Shown piece by piece: positions 1-9,743 of a stretch of 19,940 nucleotides of DNA. Both the position numbers and the translations under genes were made by a program. The notes beneath the pieces are model-generated. The model was not told the DNA's origin and searched no databases. It worked only from the letters and a program-made list of their open reading frames with translations. The DNA is from an uncultured Helicobacter sp. (GTDB lineage: Bacteria; Campylobacterota; Campylobacteria; Campylobacterales; Helicobacteraceae): the NCBI GenBank assembly GCA_944326445.1, contig CALVDZ010000029.1, positions 1-19,940 of the forward strand, read 5' to 3'. Numbering within the stretch: position 1 is the first letter of the stretch; each line of letters starts with the position of its first letter.

Positions 1-401
1 ATCCCTGCTTGTTTATAGCGTGTATCATACGCCCACTGCTCTTTATACTCAAAGTGTGCAGAATCTGGATGCTCGTAATTTGCGGTATCAAGATAATGTG
101 TCTTTGTCCTCAAACACGCCTCCATAATACTTAAATCCTGATAAGGCAAAGCCACATTCACCACCAAAAAGGGCTTATACTTTTCTATCAACGCCACTAT
201 TTCATCGACATTATCCGCATCAACACTATCTATCTCTATCTCGCCTAGCCCCTTAGCACGGATAGAATCTGCTATCGCCGCACACTTAGCGATATTACGC
301 GAAGCTAAGATAATGCGTGAAAAAACATCTCTATTCATAGCCATTTTGTGTGCTACCACACCGCCAACACCACCAGCACCGATTTGTAAAACACAAGCCA
401 T
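1..401 (-). CDS. Saccharopine dehydrogenase family protein (carboxynorspermidine dehydrogenase-like), 5' part only
   Basis: The minus strand is open from an ATG at 401 to the left edge of the window, giving about 133 residues of an N-terminal part. It begins MACVLQIGAGGVGGVVAHKM, a Rossmann-fold dinucleotide-binding loop (GxGGVGG), followed by a strand rich in ASRN, which matches the NAD(P)-binding domain of the saccharopine dehydrogenase family. In Campylobacterota this family usually acts as carboxynorspermidine dehydrogenase in polyamine synthesis. The later stretch FLVVNVALPYQDLSIMEACL and YLDTANYE are also typical of the family. A strong ribosome site (GAGGAGG, 406-412) lies just upstream of the ATG, and an extended -10 promoter lies about 50 bases further upstream. 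The gene is divergent from the restriction-modification gene. The exact substrate is inferred from the family; the C-terminal half is outside the window. Confidence 0.85.
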   Translation of the reverse strand, partial: MACVLQIGAGGVGGVVAHKMAMNRDVFSRIILASRNIAKCAAIADSIRAKGLGEIEIDSVDADNVDEIVALIEKYKPFLVVNVALPYQDLSIMEACLRTKTHYLDTANYEHPDSAHFEYKEQWAYDTRYKQAG

Positions 402-431
402 AAAGCCTCCTCATAACTATAATCAACTAAG

Positions 432-475
432 TAGAATCTACATAGCGGGTATTATAGCAAGGTTTTGCTAAGTTT
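432..475. repeat. Left copy of the 44-bp perfect direct repeat bounding the island
   Basis: Bases 432-475 are identical, base for base, to 11513-11556 in the same orientation; identity stops abruptly on both sides (431 is g and 11512 is a; 476 is c and 11557 is g). The repeat contains the promoter of the leftward gene and a 5-bp-arm palindrome AGCAA-GGTT-TTGCT. It marks the left edge of the accessory island. Confidence 0.9.
451..459 (-). promoter_or_regulatory. Extended -10 promoter for the leftward dehydrogenase gene
   Basis: Read on the minus strand this is TGCTATAAT, an exact extended -10 element (TGn-TATAAT), about 50 bases upstream of the ATG at 401. No clear -35 box is seen, which is common in Helicobacter sigma-80 promoters. 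It lies inside the left copy of the 44-bp direct repeat, and the palindrome AGCAAGGTTTTGCT (457-470) covers its upstream edge, so an operator function is possible but unproven. Confidence 0.6.
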
Positions 476-553
476 CACGCACAACGCCTTGTGTAACCAT
501 GCATCACTTGCATCTGAATTCTTAGTAAAACCTTTAAGTTGCTCTATTTTTTG

Positions 554-559
554 TATAAT
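554..559 (+). promoter_or_regulatory. -10 box (TATAAT) for the type IIG gene
   Basis: A perfect TATAAT follows a T-rich run (TTTTTTG) and lies 36 bases before the ATG at 595. No good -35 box is visible. The A/T-rich upstream context is typical of Helicobacter promoters. The ribosome site AAGGAGA (584-590) follows. Confidence 0.6.
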
Positions 560-594
560 CCCACTCTAGAATCGATACCAAACAAGGAGAATCT

Positions 595-3500
595 ATGCCG
601 CAATTATCCTTTACCATTACTTCTGCCCCCCCCCCCCAATTAGAAGTAACACAACCCTAAAAGCCTTTCAAGCCGCCCTAGAATCTTATCTCTCACATCT
701 CCAAAACCTGCGTAATCAAAACGAACCCGCCATAGTCGCTAATGTCTTAGCCCCATTCTTACAATCTCTAGGACTAGATGTACGAGCTGCACACAAACAA
801 AAAGGCAAAAGCGAAATCGACCTAGCCCTATTAAAAAATAATAATGTCGAGGTTATCATCGAGGCAAAAAAGCCAAGCAACAAAGAGGAAATGTTTAGCC
901 CTGATAATGTAAATTGCCGTGCTTTGCATGAGTGCATACTCTACTACTTAAGAGAGCGAGATGAGAATCTTTTGACCCCAAACACTTCGCTAACATACAT
1001 CATCATCACTGATTTTTATCAATTCTATATCTTTAAAAGTAGCGAGTTTAAGCGGCTTTTTGAATCTAGGCAAATCAAAAATCTTTATAAAAATTTCACC
1101 GAGAAAAAAGGGCTATTTCACACGAGTAAAAGCACAAAAAATGAAGACTTGTATGCCGAGCTTAAAAAGATTCTAAGCTCCGTTGGCTTCCTAGATTCTG
1201 TGCGAGATTCTAAGCAGCCAAGCAACCCGCCTCATACAAACCCCATTAATGCAAACCTGCCTCAAGCAAACCCCTCTCACACGAACCTATCTCAAGAAAA
1301 CCCGCCTCAAGCAAATATTGAAGGCTATTACTTTGACCTCCGCAACTTTGATAGCCTAAAGCCAAAAGACAAAGCCCACATCGCCGCTCTTTTAAGCCCA
1401 GAGTTTCTCCATGATGAACGCACAGTCGACCCAAATGCCATAAGTGAGCCATTTTATAGAGAGCTTTTGCATATCTTAGGACTCACAGAAAAGGAACAAA
1501 GAAAAATCGCCATTGATGAAAGCCAAGAAAACAGCTTTGCAAAACATATTTTTTATAAATTAGAACAAAAGATACCAAAAGATTCTCTTTTAGATTCTAT
1601 GATGAATTCAATCATCATTTGGCTAAACCGCATTTTATTCCTAAAACTCATAGAATCAAAGCTCCTAGAGTTTAACGACAATGATACAAAGCTATGCTTC
1701 CTTACCTCTCATAAAATCAAAGACTTTGCCACGCTAGAACATCTCTTTTTTGAAGTATTGGCTAAAAACTATGATGAGCGTCAAAATGTCATAGACAGAG
1801 GTTTTCATTATCTGCCTTACCTCAATTCCTCGCTTTTTAGCAAAGATGAGATAGAGACTAGGCTTCTTAGTATCGGCACGCTTGATAGCAGTTTGCAGAT
1901 AGCCTACTACCCACACACGATACTACAAGATAGAGAGGGCAAAGCCAAAACAGGTAAGACTACATTTTTAGCCTATCTCTTTGATTTTTTAAACTCCTAT
2001 GCTTTCGGGCTAGAATCTAACAAAAGAGATTCTATGAAGGACGATTCTATTAGTAATGATTCTACTAATACGGATTTTTGGATAGATACACAATCTCATA
2101 GCACAAACCCACAAACTACAGAATCTACAATCTATAAGGCACAACCCCACGCAGATTCACAAACCAATATGTATCACACGCACACTTCCCAAACTAATAC
2201 TTCCCACTACACATCAAAGACTATTATCAAATCAAGCGTGCTAGGCTCTGTCTTTGAGCGGCTTAATGGCTATAAGGAGGGGAGTTTCTACACCCCTAGC
2301 TTTATCACAAACTATATGTGTAAAGAGGCGATAGACAAAGCCGTGGTGGAAAAGTTTAACACACAATATGGCTTTAAGGCGACAAATCTAGCCGAGCTAC
2401 AAGAGGACATCAAAGATTCTATACGAAGTCAAAGGGAGCAAAAAGATAGGATACGACAAGGCTTTAAAGACACTTTGCTCTCTCTCACGTTGTGCGACCC
2501 AAGTGTGGGCAGCGGGCATTTCCTAGTCTCTGCACTCAACTACTTAGTCTTTATACATTGGTATCTCAAACTTGCCTTACAAAGCTATGAGGAAAACTCT
2601 AAACGACATTCCTACGACATAGAGGACCTGCAAATCATCGATGATGAGATTATCCTCTTAGATTCTAGCTATAGCTCCATTAGCTACACCCGCCCAAAAG
2701 CCCTAAACAAAACACACAGAATCCAAAAAGAGCTTTTCACTCTCAAAAAAGAGATTATAGAATCTTGCCTCTTTGGCGTGGATATAAACCCCATATCCTG
2801 CCACATCGCCCAGCTCCGCCTATGGATAGAGCTACTGAAAAGCACTTATTATATGGATATAGAATCTAACTCCACTACGCAAGGCAAATTAGATTCTACC
2901 ACCCACCGCTTAGAAACCCTGCCAAATATCGATATAAATATCAAAGAGGGCAATAGCCTTGTCTCTTACTTTGACATCACGCAGGACTTAAAGCACTATC
3001 CTAATATCAAAGTCAGAATCGAGGAATACAAAAAAGCAGTGAAAAACTATAAAGAAGGATTGTATGTTAGCAAACAAGACATCGATAGAAAAATAAAAGA
3101 GCTCCACATCGCTTTTAAAAACTTCTGTTTCCAAGATAAATTCAAATCCCAAATCCAAACTTTCCAAAAAGAATGCGACAAATACAGCGAGAAATACGGC
3201 AACCACCTAGCCAAAGACGATAAGAATCTAGCTATTTATGTAAGGGCAGGATTTAGCTTTTTTGATTTTGATGAGAGTGAGGCACAAAAAGATTTTAAAA
3301 AATTGCAAGATTCATACAATGCCCTTTTTAATTTAGAATCTAACAAGCCTTTTGAGTGGCGGTTTGCCTTTCCTGAAGTGCTAGATTCTAGTGGCGACTT
3401 TGTAGGCTTTGACATCGTAATTGGCAATCCGCCCTATATCCGCCAAGAAACGATAAAAGAGCTAAAGCCCCATTTGCAAAAAGCCTTTAGCATTTATAAG

Positions 3501-5696
3501 GGCACGAGCGATATTTACACCTACTTTTTTGAGCTAGGGCATAATCTCTTAAAAGAGAATGGAATCTTATCCTTTATCACGAGCAACAAATACACGCGTG
3601 CAGGCTATGGCGAGGCGTTGCGTGCATTTTTATTGCAAAAGACACAACTTCTTTTCTATATGGATTTTAATGGCGTGAAAGTCTTTGACTCCGCCACAGT
3701 GGATACAGCTATCACAAGCTTTGTGAAAGCACAGGGCACACAGCCACACAGCTTTATCCACTATCGCTTTATACATTTTGATAAAGGCAAAAGCATAGAG
3801 GAAAACATCGCTACACAAAACACCATAGCAGACACTATCCCGCAAAGTGCATGTAAAGCAGAGGAAGCCTTCCCGCCAGATATGAGGACACAAAGCCTCA
3901 AAGCAAAGATAGAATCCATCGGCACACCGCTAAAAGATTGGGATATTTCTATCAATTATGGGATTAAGACAGGCTATAACGAGGCGTTTATCGTAGATTC
4001 TGCCAAAAGAGAAGAGATTTTAGGGGCATGTGATGACACTGGGGCGAGTGTGGATTCTAATGGACTAAATGAGAGAGAACGCACAGAGGTACTCATAAAG
4101 CCAATTTTGCGAGGGAGGGATATAAAGCGGTATAGTTATGAGTGGGCAGGATTGTGGGTGATTAACACACATAATGGCTATGAAAGTGAGGCGTTGTCTT
4201 TTAGCAAAATTTCAGGGGAGTTTGATGTTTCTTGTTCGGCAGATTCTGTATCTAGCCTCACTGCAAAACATCTGCACAACCCCAAAATTTCATCTAAAAT
4301 ACTTCCGCCTAAATCCGACTCTGCAAAAAAAGTAAAAACCAAAATCCCACCTATTGACATAGGGCAATACCCAGCCCTAAAGGCGTATTTTGACAAGGTC
4401 GCAAGCGAGGGTAAAAAGGGCAAAGGCAAGGGCTTTTATGATAGAGATGACAAGGGCATAACGCCATATAACCTTAGAAATTGTGCGTATTTAGAGGAAT
4501 TTGCCAAGCCTAAGATTGTGTATCCTAATATGGCAAAGGAATTTATCGCTTATCTTGACACACAGGGCTTTTTTGCTAATCAAAAATGTTTTATCCTCAC
4601 GGATAAAAGGCATAATAATCAGCGATTGCTTTACCTCACTGCCGTATTAAACTCTAAGACAAATTTTTGGTATTTTAAGCAAATCGGAGCAACTCTTGGA
4701 GCAAGTGGCTATGAGATGAGTAAAATATTTGTGCAGCGGCTGCCTGTGGTGGAAGTAGAAAAGATAGATTCTAAACTTTTGACTAAAATAGAGAATCTAG
4801 CACAAGAAATTTTAGATTTTAGAGATATTTCGGCTACGCCTCAATATGACGGAGAGGGAAGCCCGAAATACGGTAAAGGGGTAAGCCCTCACAATGACAC
4901 GACCTCCCGTCATTCTGAATCCCTTTCCCGTCATTCTGAAGGAGTTTTGCAAAGCAAAACGACTGAAGAATCTCATTTCCACAATGACGCATTTTGTCAT
5001 TCTGAGGCGTTAGCCGAAGAATCCATACATACAGAATCTACAACCACACAATCCACCAAAAAAGAAACACAGGATACCAAAGCCTTAGAGCAGGAGTTAG
5101 ATTCTCTTATTTATAAAGCTTATGGCTTAGATGAAAATGAAATAGGCATTATAGAATCTGAATTTGCTTCTAAAGAGAGAGAGAGAACAGAAATAATTAA
5201 GAATCTTTATCATTTATATTCTTGCTTTTGTGAGAACTTGCAGGCTAACAGGGTGTTGCAAAAGGTGGATTCTCTAAGCTATCAAGGCAAAATCGTGTGG
5301 GCTGAAATGACAAAAGAGCCGTGCTTTGTGTGGGATACGCAAGGAATGTATATTAATCAAACTTGCTATTTTATCCCAAATGATAATCCTTACCTTTTGG
5401 GAATCTTAAATTCTAAGCTTATCTTTTATTATATGCAATCTTTGGCTTCAAGCTTAGGCGATGGGGCATTTAGGTGGATAAAACAATATATAGAAAAACT
5501 TCCGATTCCAAAAATCACAAAATCTAACCAAGCTTTGTGTGATGAAATTGTAGCCCTAGTCGAGCAAATCCTAGAATCTAAAGCCAAAGATTCTAGTAGT
5601 GATACAGGCAAGCTAGAATCTAAAATTGATAAATTAGTGTATAATTTATACAATCTCACAAATGAGGAAATTAACATTATAGAAAAAGGAATATAA
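595..5696 (+). CDS. Phase-variable type IIG restriction-modification enzyme (nuclease-methylase-specificity fusion), OFF as read
   Basis: The likely start is ATG 595, preceded by AAGGAGA (584-590), but with 12 C at 626-637 this frame stops at 658-660 after 21 residues. With 13 C (or 10) it joins the long frame, giving about 1700 residues. The first ATG already in the long frame is at 891 and its AGAGGA is too close to act as a good ribosome site. Between the tract and 891 the long frame encodes a PD-(D/E)xK nuclease signature: D at 819-821, then E-A-K at 861-869. The methylase part has motif I DPSVGSGHF (near 2496) and motif IV NPPY (3426-3437), typical of Eco57I-type N6-adenine methylases. 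The 3' part looks like two target-recognition halves, each ending in a motif like LVYNLYNLTNEEI (about 5100-5160 and 5630-5690). It is longer than usual type IIG enzymes because of low-complexity and palindromic insertions. It would cut and methylate DNA when ON. Confidence 0.85.
626..637 (+). repeat. Poly-C (C12) phase-variation tract
   Basis: Twelve consecutive C lie 10 codons after the ATG at 595. Slippage changes the reading frame: C10 or C13 connects the start to the nuclease-methylase frame, while C12 ends after 21 residues. Long G or C tracts near gene starts are the usual phase-variation device in Helicobacter and Campylobacter. Confidence 0.9.
1206..1317 (+). repeat. Degenerate coding tandem repeat in the type IIG gene
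   Basis: The DNA repeats variants of a unit like CCTCAAGCAAACCCG, encoding a Pro/Asn/Gln/His-rich linker (for example NLPQANPSHTNLSQENPPQA). It lies between the nuclease region and the following helical region. Such a linker is probably flexible and may vary in copy number between strains. Confidence 0.6.
4824..5022. repeat. Palindromic intragenic element inside the type IIG coding sequence
   Basis: The ends form a long inverted repeat: 4824-4850 (core CGGCTACGCCTCA) pairs with 4996-5022 (core TGAGGCGTTAGCCG) with few mismatches. Inside are smaller hairpins, GTTTTGC-AAA-GCAAAAC (4944-4960) and AATGAC/GTCATT (4983-5001), and a repeated CGTCATTCTGAA. The reading frame stays open across it and encodes a low-complexity segment (for example CHSEALAEES) between the two recognition halves. 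It resembles dispersed palindromic elements that land in genes in frame. Confidence 0.65.
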
Positions 5697-7470
5697 ATGC
5701 ACTTAATCAAAACAAAAATAAAAAATTTTCGCAGCTACAAAGAAGCTGAAATAGAATTATCTCAAATAAGTGTTATCATCGGCAGAAATGATGTTGGTAA
5801 ATCTACGCTACTAGATGCACTTAGTATTTTCTTTGAAAATGAGAAACTACAAGAGAACGATGCTAATGTGCATCTACAAACAGATGAAATTAGTATTACT
5901 TGCTTTTTCCAAGTTAATACCCAAATGCCAATACAGCTAGATTCAGGAGATTCTCAAAATACGCAAACCACCCTACAAGAAGAATATCTCTTAAAATAGT
6001 GATAATTTGTTGCAGATTCAAAAAATATGGAAAAAGGGAAAATTAACAAATACCTATCTTATCGCAAATTATCCAAAAAATTCAGATTGGGAAAAACCTT
6101 TAATTGCACTAAAAATTAATGATTTAAAAAAGCTTATTCCAAATGAAGCAAAAATAAATAAAACCATTAAAAAAGAGATGAGAAAATATCTATTTACAAG
6201 CCAAAATCTTGAATTTGAAGAGCAAACAATAGATGTAAGTACTAAAGATACCGATATTGCTGACATTTATAACAAACTAAGGGCATATTTACCAAAATTC
6301 GCACTTTTTAGAGCAGACCGCACTAATACTGATAAAGATTCTGAGGTTAGCAGTGTTACAAAAGCGATTGCTCAAAATGCAGTTTCTGAGGTGGCAAGTG
6401 AATTTGCTAACATAAAGCAAAAGATTAAAGATAACATACAATCTTTTTCGGATTTAACACTTAAAAAGCTAAAAGGTTTTAATCCAGAAATAGCAAGTAT
6501 GCTAAGTGTAGAAATGCAAGATAAAGCATTAGAGAGTATTTTTAGCTATGAGTTTAAAAGCGATAGCGATATTCCACTCAACAAAAGGGGTAGTGGCATA
6601 AAAAGACTTTTTTTACTTAGTTTTTTTCTGGCAGATTCTGAGCGAATAGGTAATGCCAATATGATTTACGCCATAGAAGAGCCAGAAACATCGCAGCATC
6701 CAGACTTTCAAAAGTTGATTATAGAGACACTACAAAAAATTTCACAAAATCCAAATAGGCAAATTTTAATCACAACTCATACCCCAGAAATTGTAAAAAT
6801 GACAGATAAGGATAATATTATTTTTATCAAAAATGATAATAGCGATAAAAAAATCTTTCAAAAAGAAAATCTTGTTATAAAAGATGTTACTAATACATTA
6901 GGTATTTTACCCTATGTATCATACAAAGGAGTATTATTTGTAGAGGGGGAAACAGATATTAAATTTTTTAAGAAGCTTAATGACAAATTTGATAGCTTAA
7001 AACAAATCTTTGATATTGAAACCATTACCCTAATTCCATTGTATGGAGGAGGCAATGTGGATACTTGGTTCAAACAAGACTATCTTAAAGAGAGCAATAT
7101 TAAGCAAGTGTTTTTCAAAGATAAAGATAACAAAAAATATCAACAATCTCAAAGTAATAACAATAATGTTAAGAACATAACAACCAAAAAACGAGAAATT
7201 GAAAACTATTTTCCTATTGATATCATTGAGGAGTATTTTAAAAATAAATATGATATGTCAGAATTATTTTCTCAAGAAAATAGGGATAATTGGGATAATG
7301 AGGATATTGCAAAATTAATTGAAAATAAAATAAAAAAGATAAAAGAGCAAGATATAAAATCTCAATTTTATTGCGAAGAAATATGGGAAAAATTAGATGA
7401 AAACAACATAAATGGCTTTGATGAAATCCAAGAATGGTTTGAAATTATGCGTGATTTTTTTAACTCTTGA
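5697..7470 (+). pseudogene. OLD-like AAA/ABC ATPase with TOPRIM nuclease domain, split by a +1 frameshift
   Basis: The first part (5697-5999) starts MHLIKTKIKNFRSYKEAEIE and carries Walker A GRNDVGKST (residues 29-37). It ends at TAG 5997. The rest runs open from 6007 to 7470 in another frame, with an ABC-type signature (RGSGIKRLFLL, near 6589), Walker B (IYAIEEPE), an H-loop (TTHTPE) and then a TOPRIM-like part (FVEGETD near 6938, later FFKDKD near 7109). Removing one A from the AAAA at 5993-5996 restores EYLLNSDNLLQIQKIW across the junction and a protein of about 590 residues. OLD-family ATPase-nucleases act in phage defence (for example P2 Old, GajA of Gabija). No helicase partner like GajB is adjacent. 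The start follows the type IIG stop directly (TAA-ATG), with AAAGGA (5685-5690) as ribosome site, so expression is probably coupled to the upstream gene. The frameshift may be a real inactivation or a sequencing error. Confidence 0.8.
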
Positions 7471-7476
7471 TTAAAA

Positions 7477-7563
7477 TTCAAAATCACAGAATCTAACCAA
7501 GCCTTGTGTGATACAATCGTAGCCCTAGTCGAGCAGATTCATAGAATCCAAATAATGTTATAA
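7477..7563 (+). pseudogene. Remnant of the type IIG 3' end after the ATPase gene
   Basis: This stretch encodes FKITESNQALCDTIVALVEQ, nearly the same as KITKSNQALCDEIVALVEQ near the end of the type IIG gene (about 5505-5570). DNA similarity is high (for example GTAGCCCTAGTCGAGCA in both) and fades after about 7545, with a stop at 7561. It is a scar: the ATPase gene lies between the intact type IIG 3' end and this duplicate. Confidence 0.8.
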
Positions 7564-7564
7564 T
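7556..7564 (+). promoter_or_regulatory. Extended -10 promoter for the pentapeptide-repeat gene
   Basis: TGTTATAAT is an exact extended -10 element, 57 bases before the TTG start at 7622. It sits at the end of the type IIG remnant, so the pentapeptide gene can be transcribed independently of the broken gene upstream. Confidence 0.6.
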
Positions 7565-7621
7565 ACAGCAAGTTTCACACAAACACAGCATTCCAAATAC
7601 CATATAGAGCAAGGAGAGATT

Positions 7622-9592
7622 TTGCCAGATTTTGCAGACACTGCCAAGCAATTTTTTGCCAATATAGACAAAGCACAAGCAGAGATTTGGCACACACTTT
7701 TCCCCTATCTCCCCGCTACACTAGAGAATCTCGCCCAGATACAGCCCCGCCGCACTGCCACCAAACGCTATAATTCCAATGAAGAAATACCGCCAATCCT
7801 AGAGTTTGACATCACACCCAATCACCCTCTTGTGCTTAATACTTTGCGACTATGGCGACTTGCAAAATACCACCTCTATTTTACCAATATACCAAACATC
7901 ACGATTAACCCAATGTATGGAGATATAGGCAATGACATACAAGATAATAGATACGAGCGTAAAACTCTCGGCAAATTTACCTTTAGGGGCTGCACTTTTA
8001 AAAAAATACACACTATGGGGCTATGCGATTTTGAGGAACTCCACTTTTATGACTGCATTTTTAAGGGTAAAGTGGATTTTGCAGATTGCCATTTCCAAAA
8101 GCTAGAGTTTCAAAACTGCGTGTTTGAATCTAGCATAGCTTTTGATAGGACAATCTTTGAAAACAAGGCTTTTTTCATACATTCTACCTTTAAAGATAGT
8201 GCAAGTTTTCGCCACTCTCAATATATGCAGGGAGCAAACTTTTCTCAATCTATCTTTATGCAAAAAATCGATTGCACGGAAGTGAGATTCCAAGATTTTG
8301 CTAATTTCACGCATACCACTTTCAACGACTACACTGACTTTAGCCAATGCGAGTTTGAAAAAACTGCTAACTTTTATGGGGCAAAGTTTGAGAAAGTCCC
8401 TAATTTTTCACAAGTGCAGTTTAAAGGAAGCTTGAATGCTGTGAATATGAAGCTAGACTTTGGCTTTACAAATCTAAAAGAGATTATTAGTAGTGAGTTT
8501 AAAACACACAACAATATCTTAGAAATCCCACAAAGCTTTTTTCATACAATCAGACAATGGATTGGTGCTAAGGACAAGGAAAACATCAAGCAAAAGAATG
8601 ATGCAGCACCTATGATTACAAAACCCCTAACCCACTTTGCCAACGACTTCCGCGACTCTTTTAGAATCTTTAAAAACGCCCTAATTAAAGAAAACAACAA
8701 TCTTGATGCCTCGGAATTCCACAAGCTGGAGCTGTATTGCAAAGAAATTGAGCTAGGCGAAAGCCCCAACAAGCGAGGTATCCAAGCACAAAGTGAAGAA
8801 GATGTGAGAAAAAACACAAAGCCCTTTAAAGAATCTATAGATTGGTTTCTCTTGAGATTTTATAGAAAGTTAAGTGAGCATCACACGGATCTCTTGAGGG
8901 TTTTAAATAACCTTATACTTTTGATTGCTTTATATGCTGGGTTTGTTTATATTGGTAATTTCAAGATTGATGATGCTAAAACCTCTAGCATATCGCAACA
9001 ATTATCTAAAGATTCCATAAGGGAATCGTCTTTTATCCAAGAATATAACTTATCCTTACAACTAGTGCTTATAATCCTTTCGATATTGTTTGTGGCATTT
9101 ATAGTAAAATACTTGATTTTTGTGTTTAAAGCTTCCACCAAACATACAAAACGCAAACAAACCACTTTTAAGATTATCCTTGCAGGTATAATGAAAGATT
9201 TTTGGCTTCTTTTAAAAATACTAAGTGTCATTTTGTCGATATTTTGTATAATTACTTTCATTGTGCTTCAATTTGAAATAAATAATCGCTCGTCTATCTT
9301 AGTCAATATTTTCGGATTCTGCTTATTTATCATCTTGTATCTATGGCTAGTCTGTTTAGATTCTATATTTTTACGATATATTGTTGTAATTGTAGCCTAT
9401 ATCGTAGCTTCTGTTGCCTTGGGTAAAAATATTGCTATTCTAGGCTTCCTCATAGGGCAGCTGATAACTGGCAAGGCATCAACCAATGACCCTCTCTTTA
9501 CAGCCATTACCCTCGCCTACACTATCCTCACGCTCCTCGTGCTTTTCTCTCTCCAAAAAACCGCACGTAAAAACTCCATAGTGCCAAATTAG
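7622..9592 (+). CDS. Pentapeptide-repeat protein with C-terminal multi-helix membrane domain
   Basis: The protein has 656 residues from a TTG start with a good ribosome site (AAGGAGA, 7611-7617). No in-frame ATG fits better. Residues about 120-280 repeat a five-residue pattern with F or L at the centre (for example CDFEELHFYDCIF and ANFSQSIF), the mark of pentapeptide-repeat proteins, which fold as a right-handed quadrilateral beta-helix. After a charged linker, about six hydrophobic helices follow (near residues 426-447, 479-502, 527-551, 558-582, 587-616 and 627-645). Proteins of this shape occur in Campylobacterota accessory regions, but their role is not established. Because it sits between an OLD-like ATPase and a GT51 membrane protein, a defence or stress role is a guess. 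Its last codons recur after the GT51 gene (11161-11245), showing local recombination. Confidence 0.75.
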   Translation: MPDFADTAKQFFANIDKAQAEIWHTLFPYLPATLENLAQIQPRRTATKRYNSNEEIPPILEFDITPNHPLVLNTLRLWRLAKYHLYFTNIPNITINPMYGDIGNDIQDNRYERKTLGKFTFRGCTFKKIHTMGLCDFEELHFYDCIFKGKVDFADCHFQKLEFQNCVFESSIAFDRTIFENKAFFIHSTFKDSASFRHSQYMQGANFSQSIFMQKIDCTEVRFQDFANFTHTTFNDYTDFSQCEFEKTANFYGAKFEKVPNFSQVQFKGSLNAVNMKLDFGFTNLKEIISSEFKTHNNILEIPQSFFHTIRQWIGAKDKENIKQKNDAAPMITKPLTHFANDFRDSFRIFKNALIKENNNLDASEFHKLELYCKEIELGESPNKRGIQAQSEEDVRKNTKPFKESIDWFLLRFYRKLSEHHTDLLRVLNNLILLIALYAGFVYIGNFKIDDAKTSSISQQLSKDSIRESSFIQEYNLSLQLVLIILSILFVAFIVKYLIFVFKASTKHTKRKQTTFKIILAGIMKDFWLLLKILSVILSIFCIITFIVLQFEINNRSSILVNIFGFCLFIILYLWLVCLDSIFLRYIVVIVAYIVASVALGKNIAILGFLIGQLITGKASTNDPLFTAITLAYTILTLLVLFSLQKTARKNSIVPN

Positions 9593-9605
9593 AAAGGATA
9601 TAAAA

Positions 9606-9743
9606 ATGCAAGGAATTAGCTATATGTTAGATTCTACAAACCAAGCCACAGACACCAAAGAGCTAGAATGCAAAATCGATTCTCTAGTCTATAAACTCTA
9701 CCACCTAACCAACGATGAAATAAAAATCATAGAGGGAAAATAA
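9606..9743 (+). pseudogene. 45-residue ORF made from the type IIG C-terminal tail, leading into the GT51 gene
   Basis: An ATG at 9606 with ribosome site AAAGGAT (9593-9599) opens a 45-residue frame ending SLVYKLYHLTNDEIKIIEGK. This matches the end of the type IIG protein (KLVYNLYNLTNEEINIIEKG). Its TAA stop (9741-9743) abuts the ATG of the GT51 gene, exactly as the type IIG stop abuts the ATPase start. It is most likely a fragment carried with the GT51 gene and may serve as a translated leader for it. An independent function is not suggested by anything seen. Confidence 0.75.

Noticed and set aside
432..475. Island repeats as the ends of an insertion sequence
   Set aside because: They are direct rather than inverted, and no transposase or integrase gene lies between them.
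891..893. ATG 891 as the normal start of the type IIG protein
   Set aside because: The same frame is open upstream and encodes the nuclease motif, and the purine-rich site is too close. It may give a truncated form at most.
4900..5022. CRISPR-like repeats from the recurring CGTCATTCTGAA
   Set aside because: Only two or three short copies with unequal spacing inside a reading frame; palindromic element structure explains them better.
5697..7470. Gabija (GajA) assignment for the ATPase-TOPRIM gene
   Set aside because: No GajB-type helicase is adjacent, so only the wider OLD-like family can be supported.
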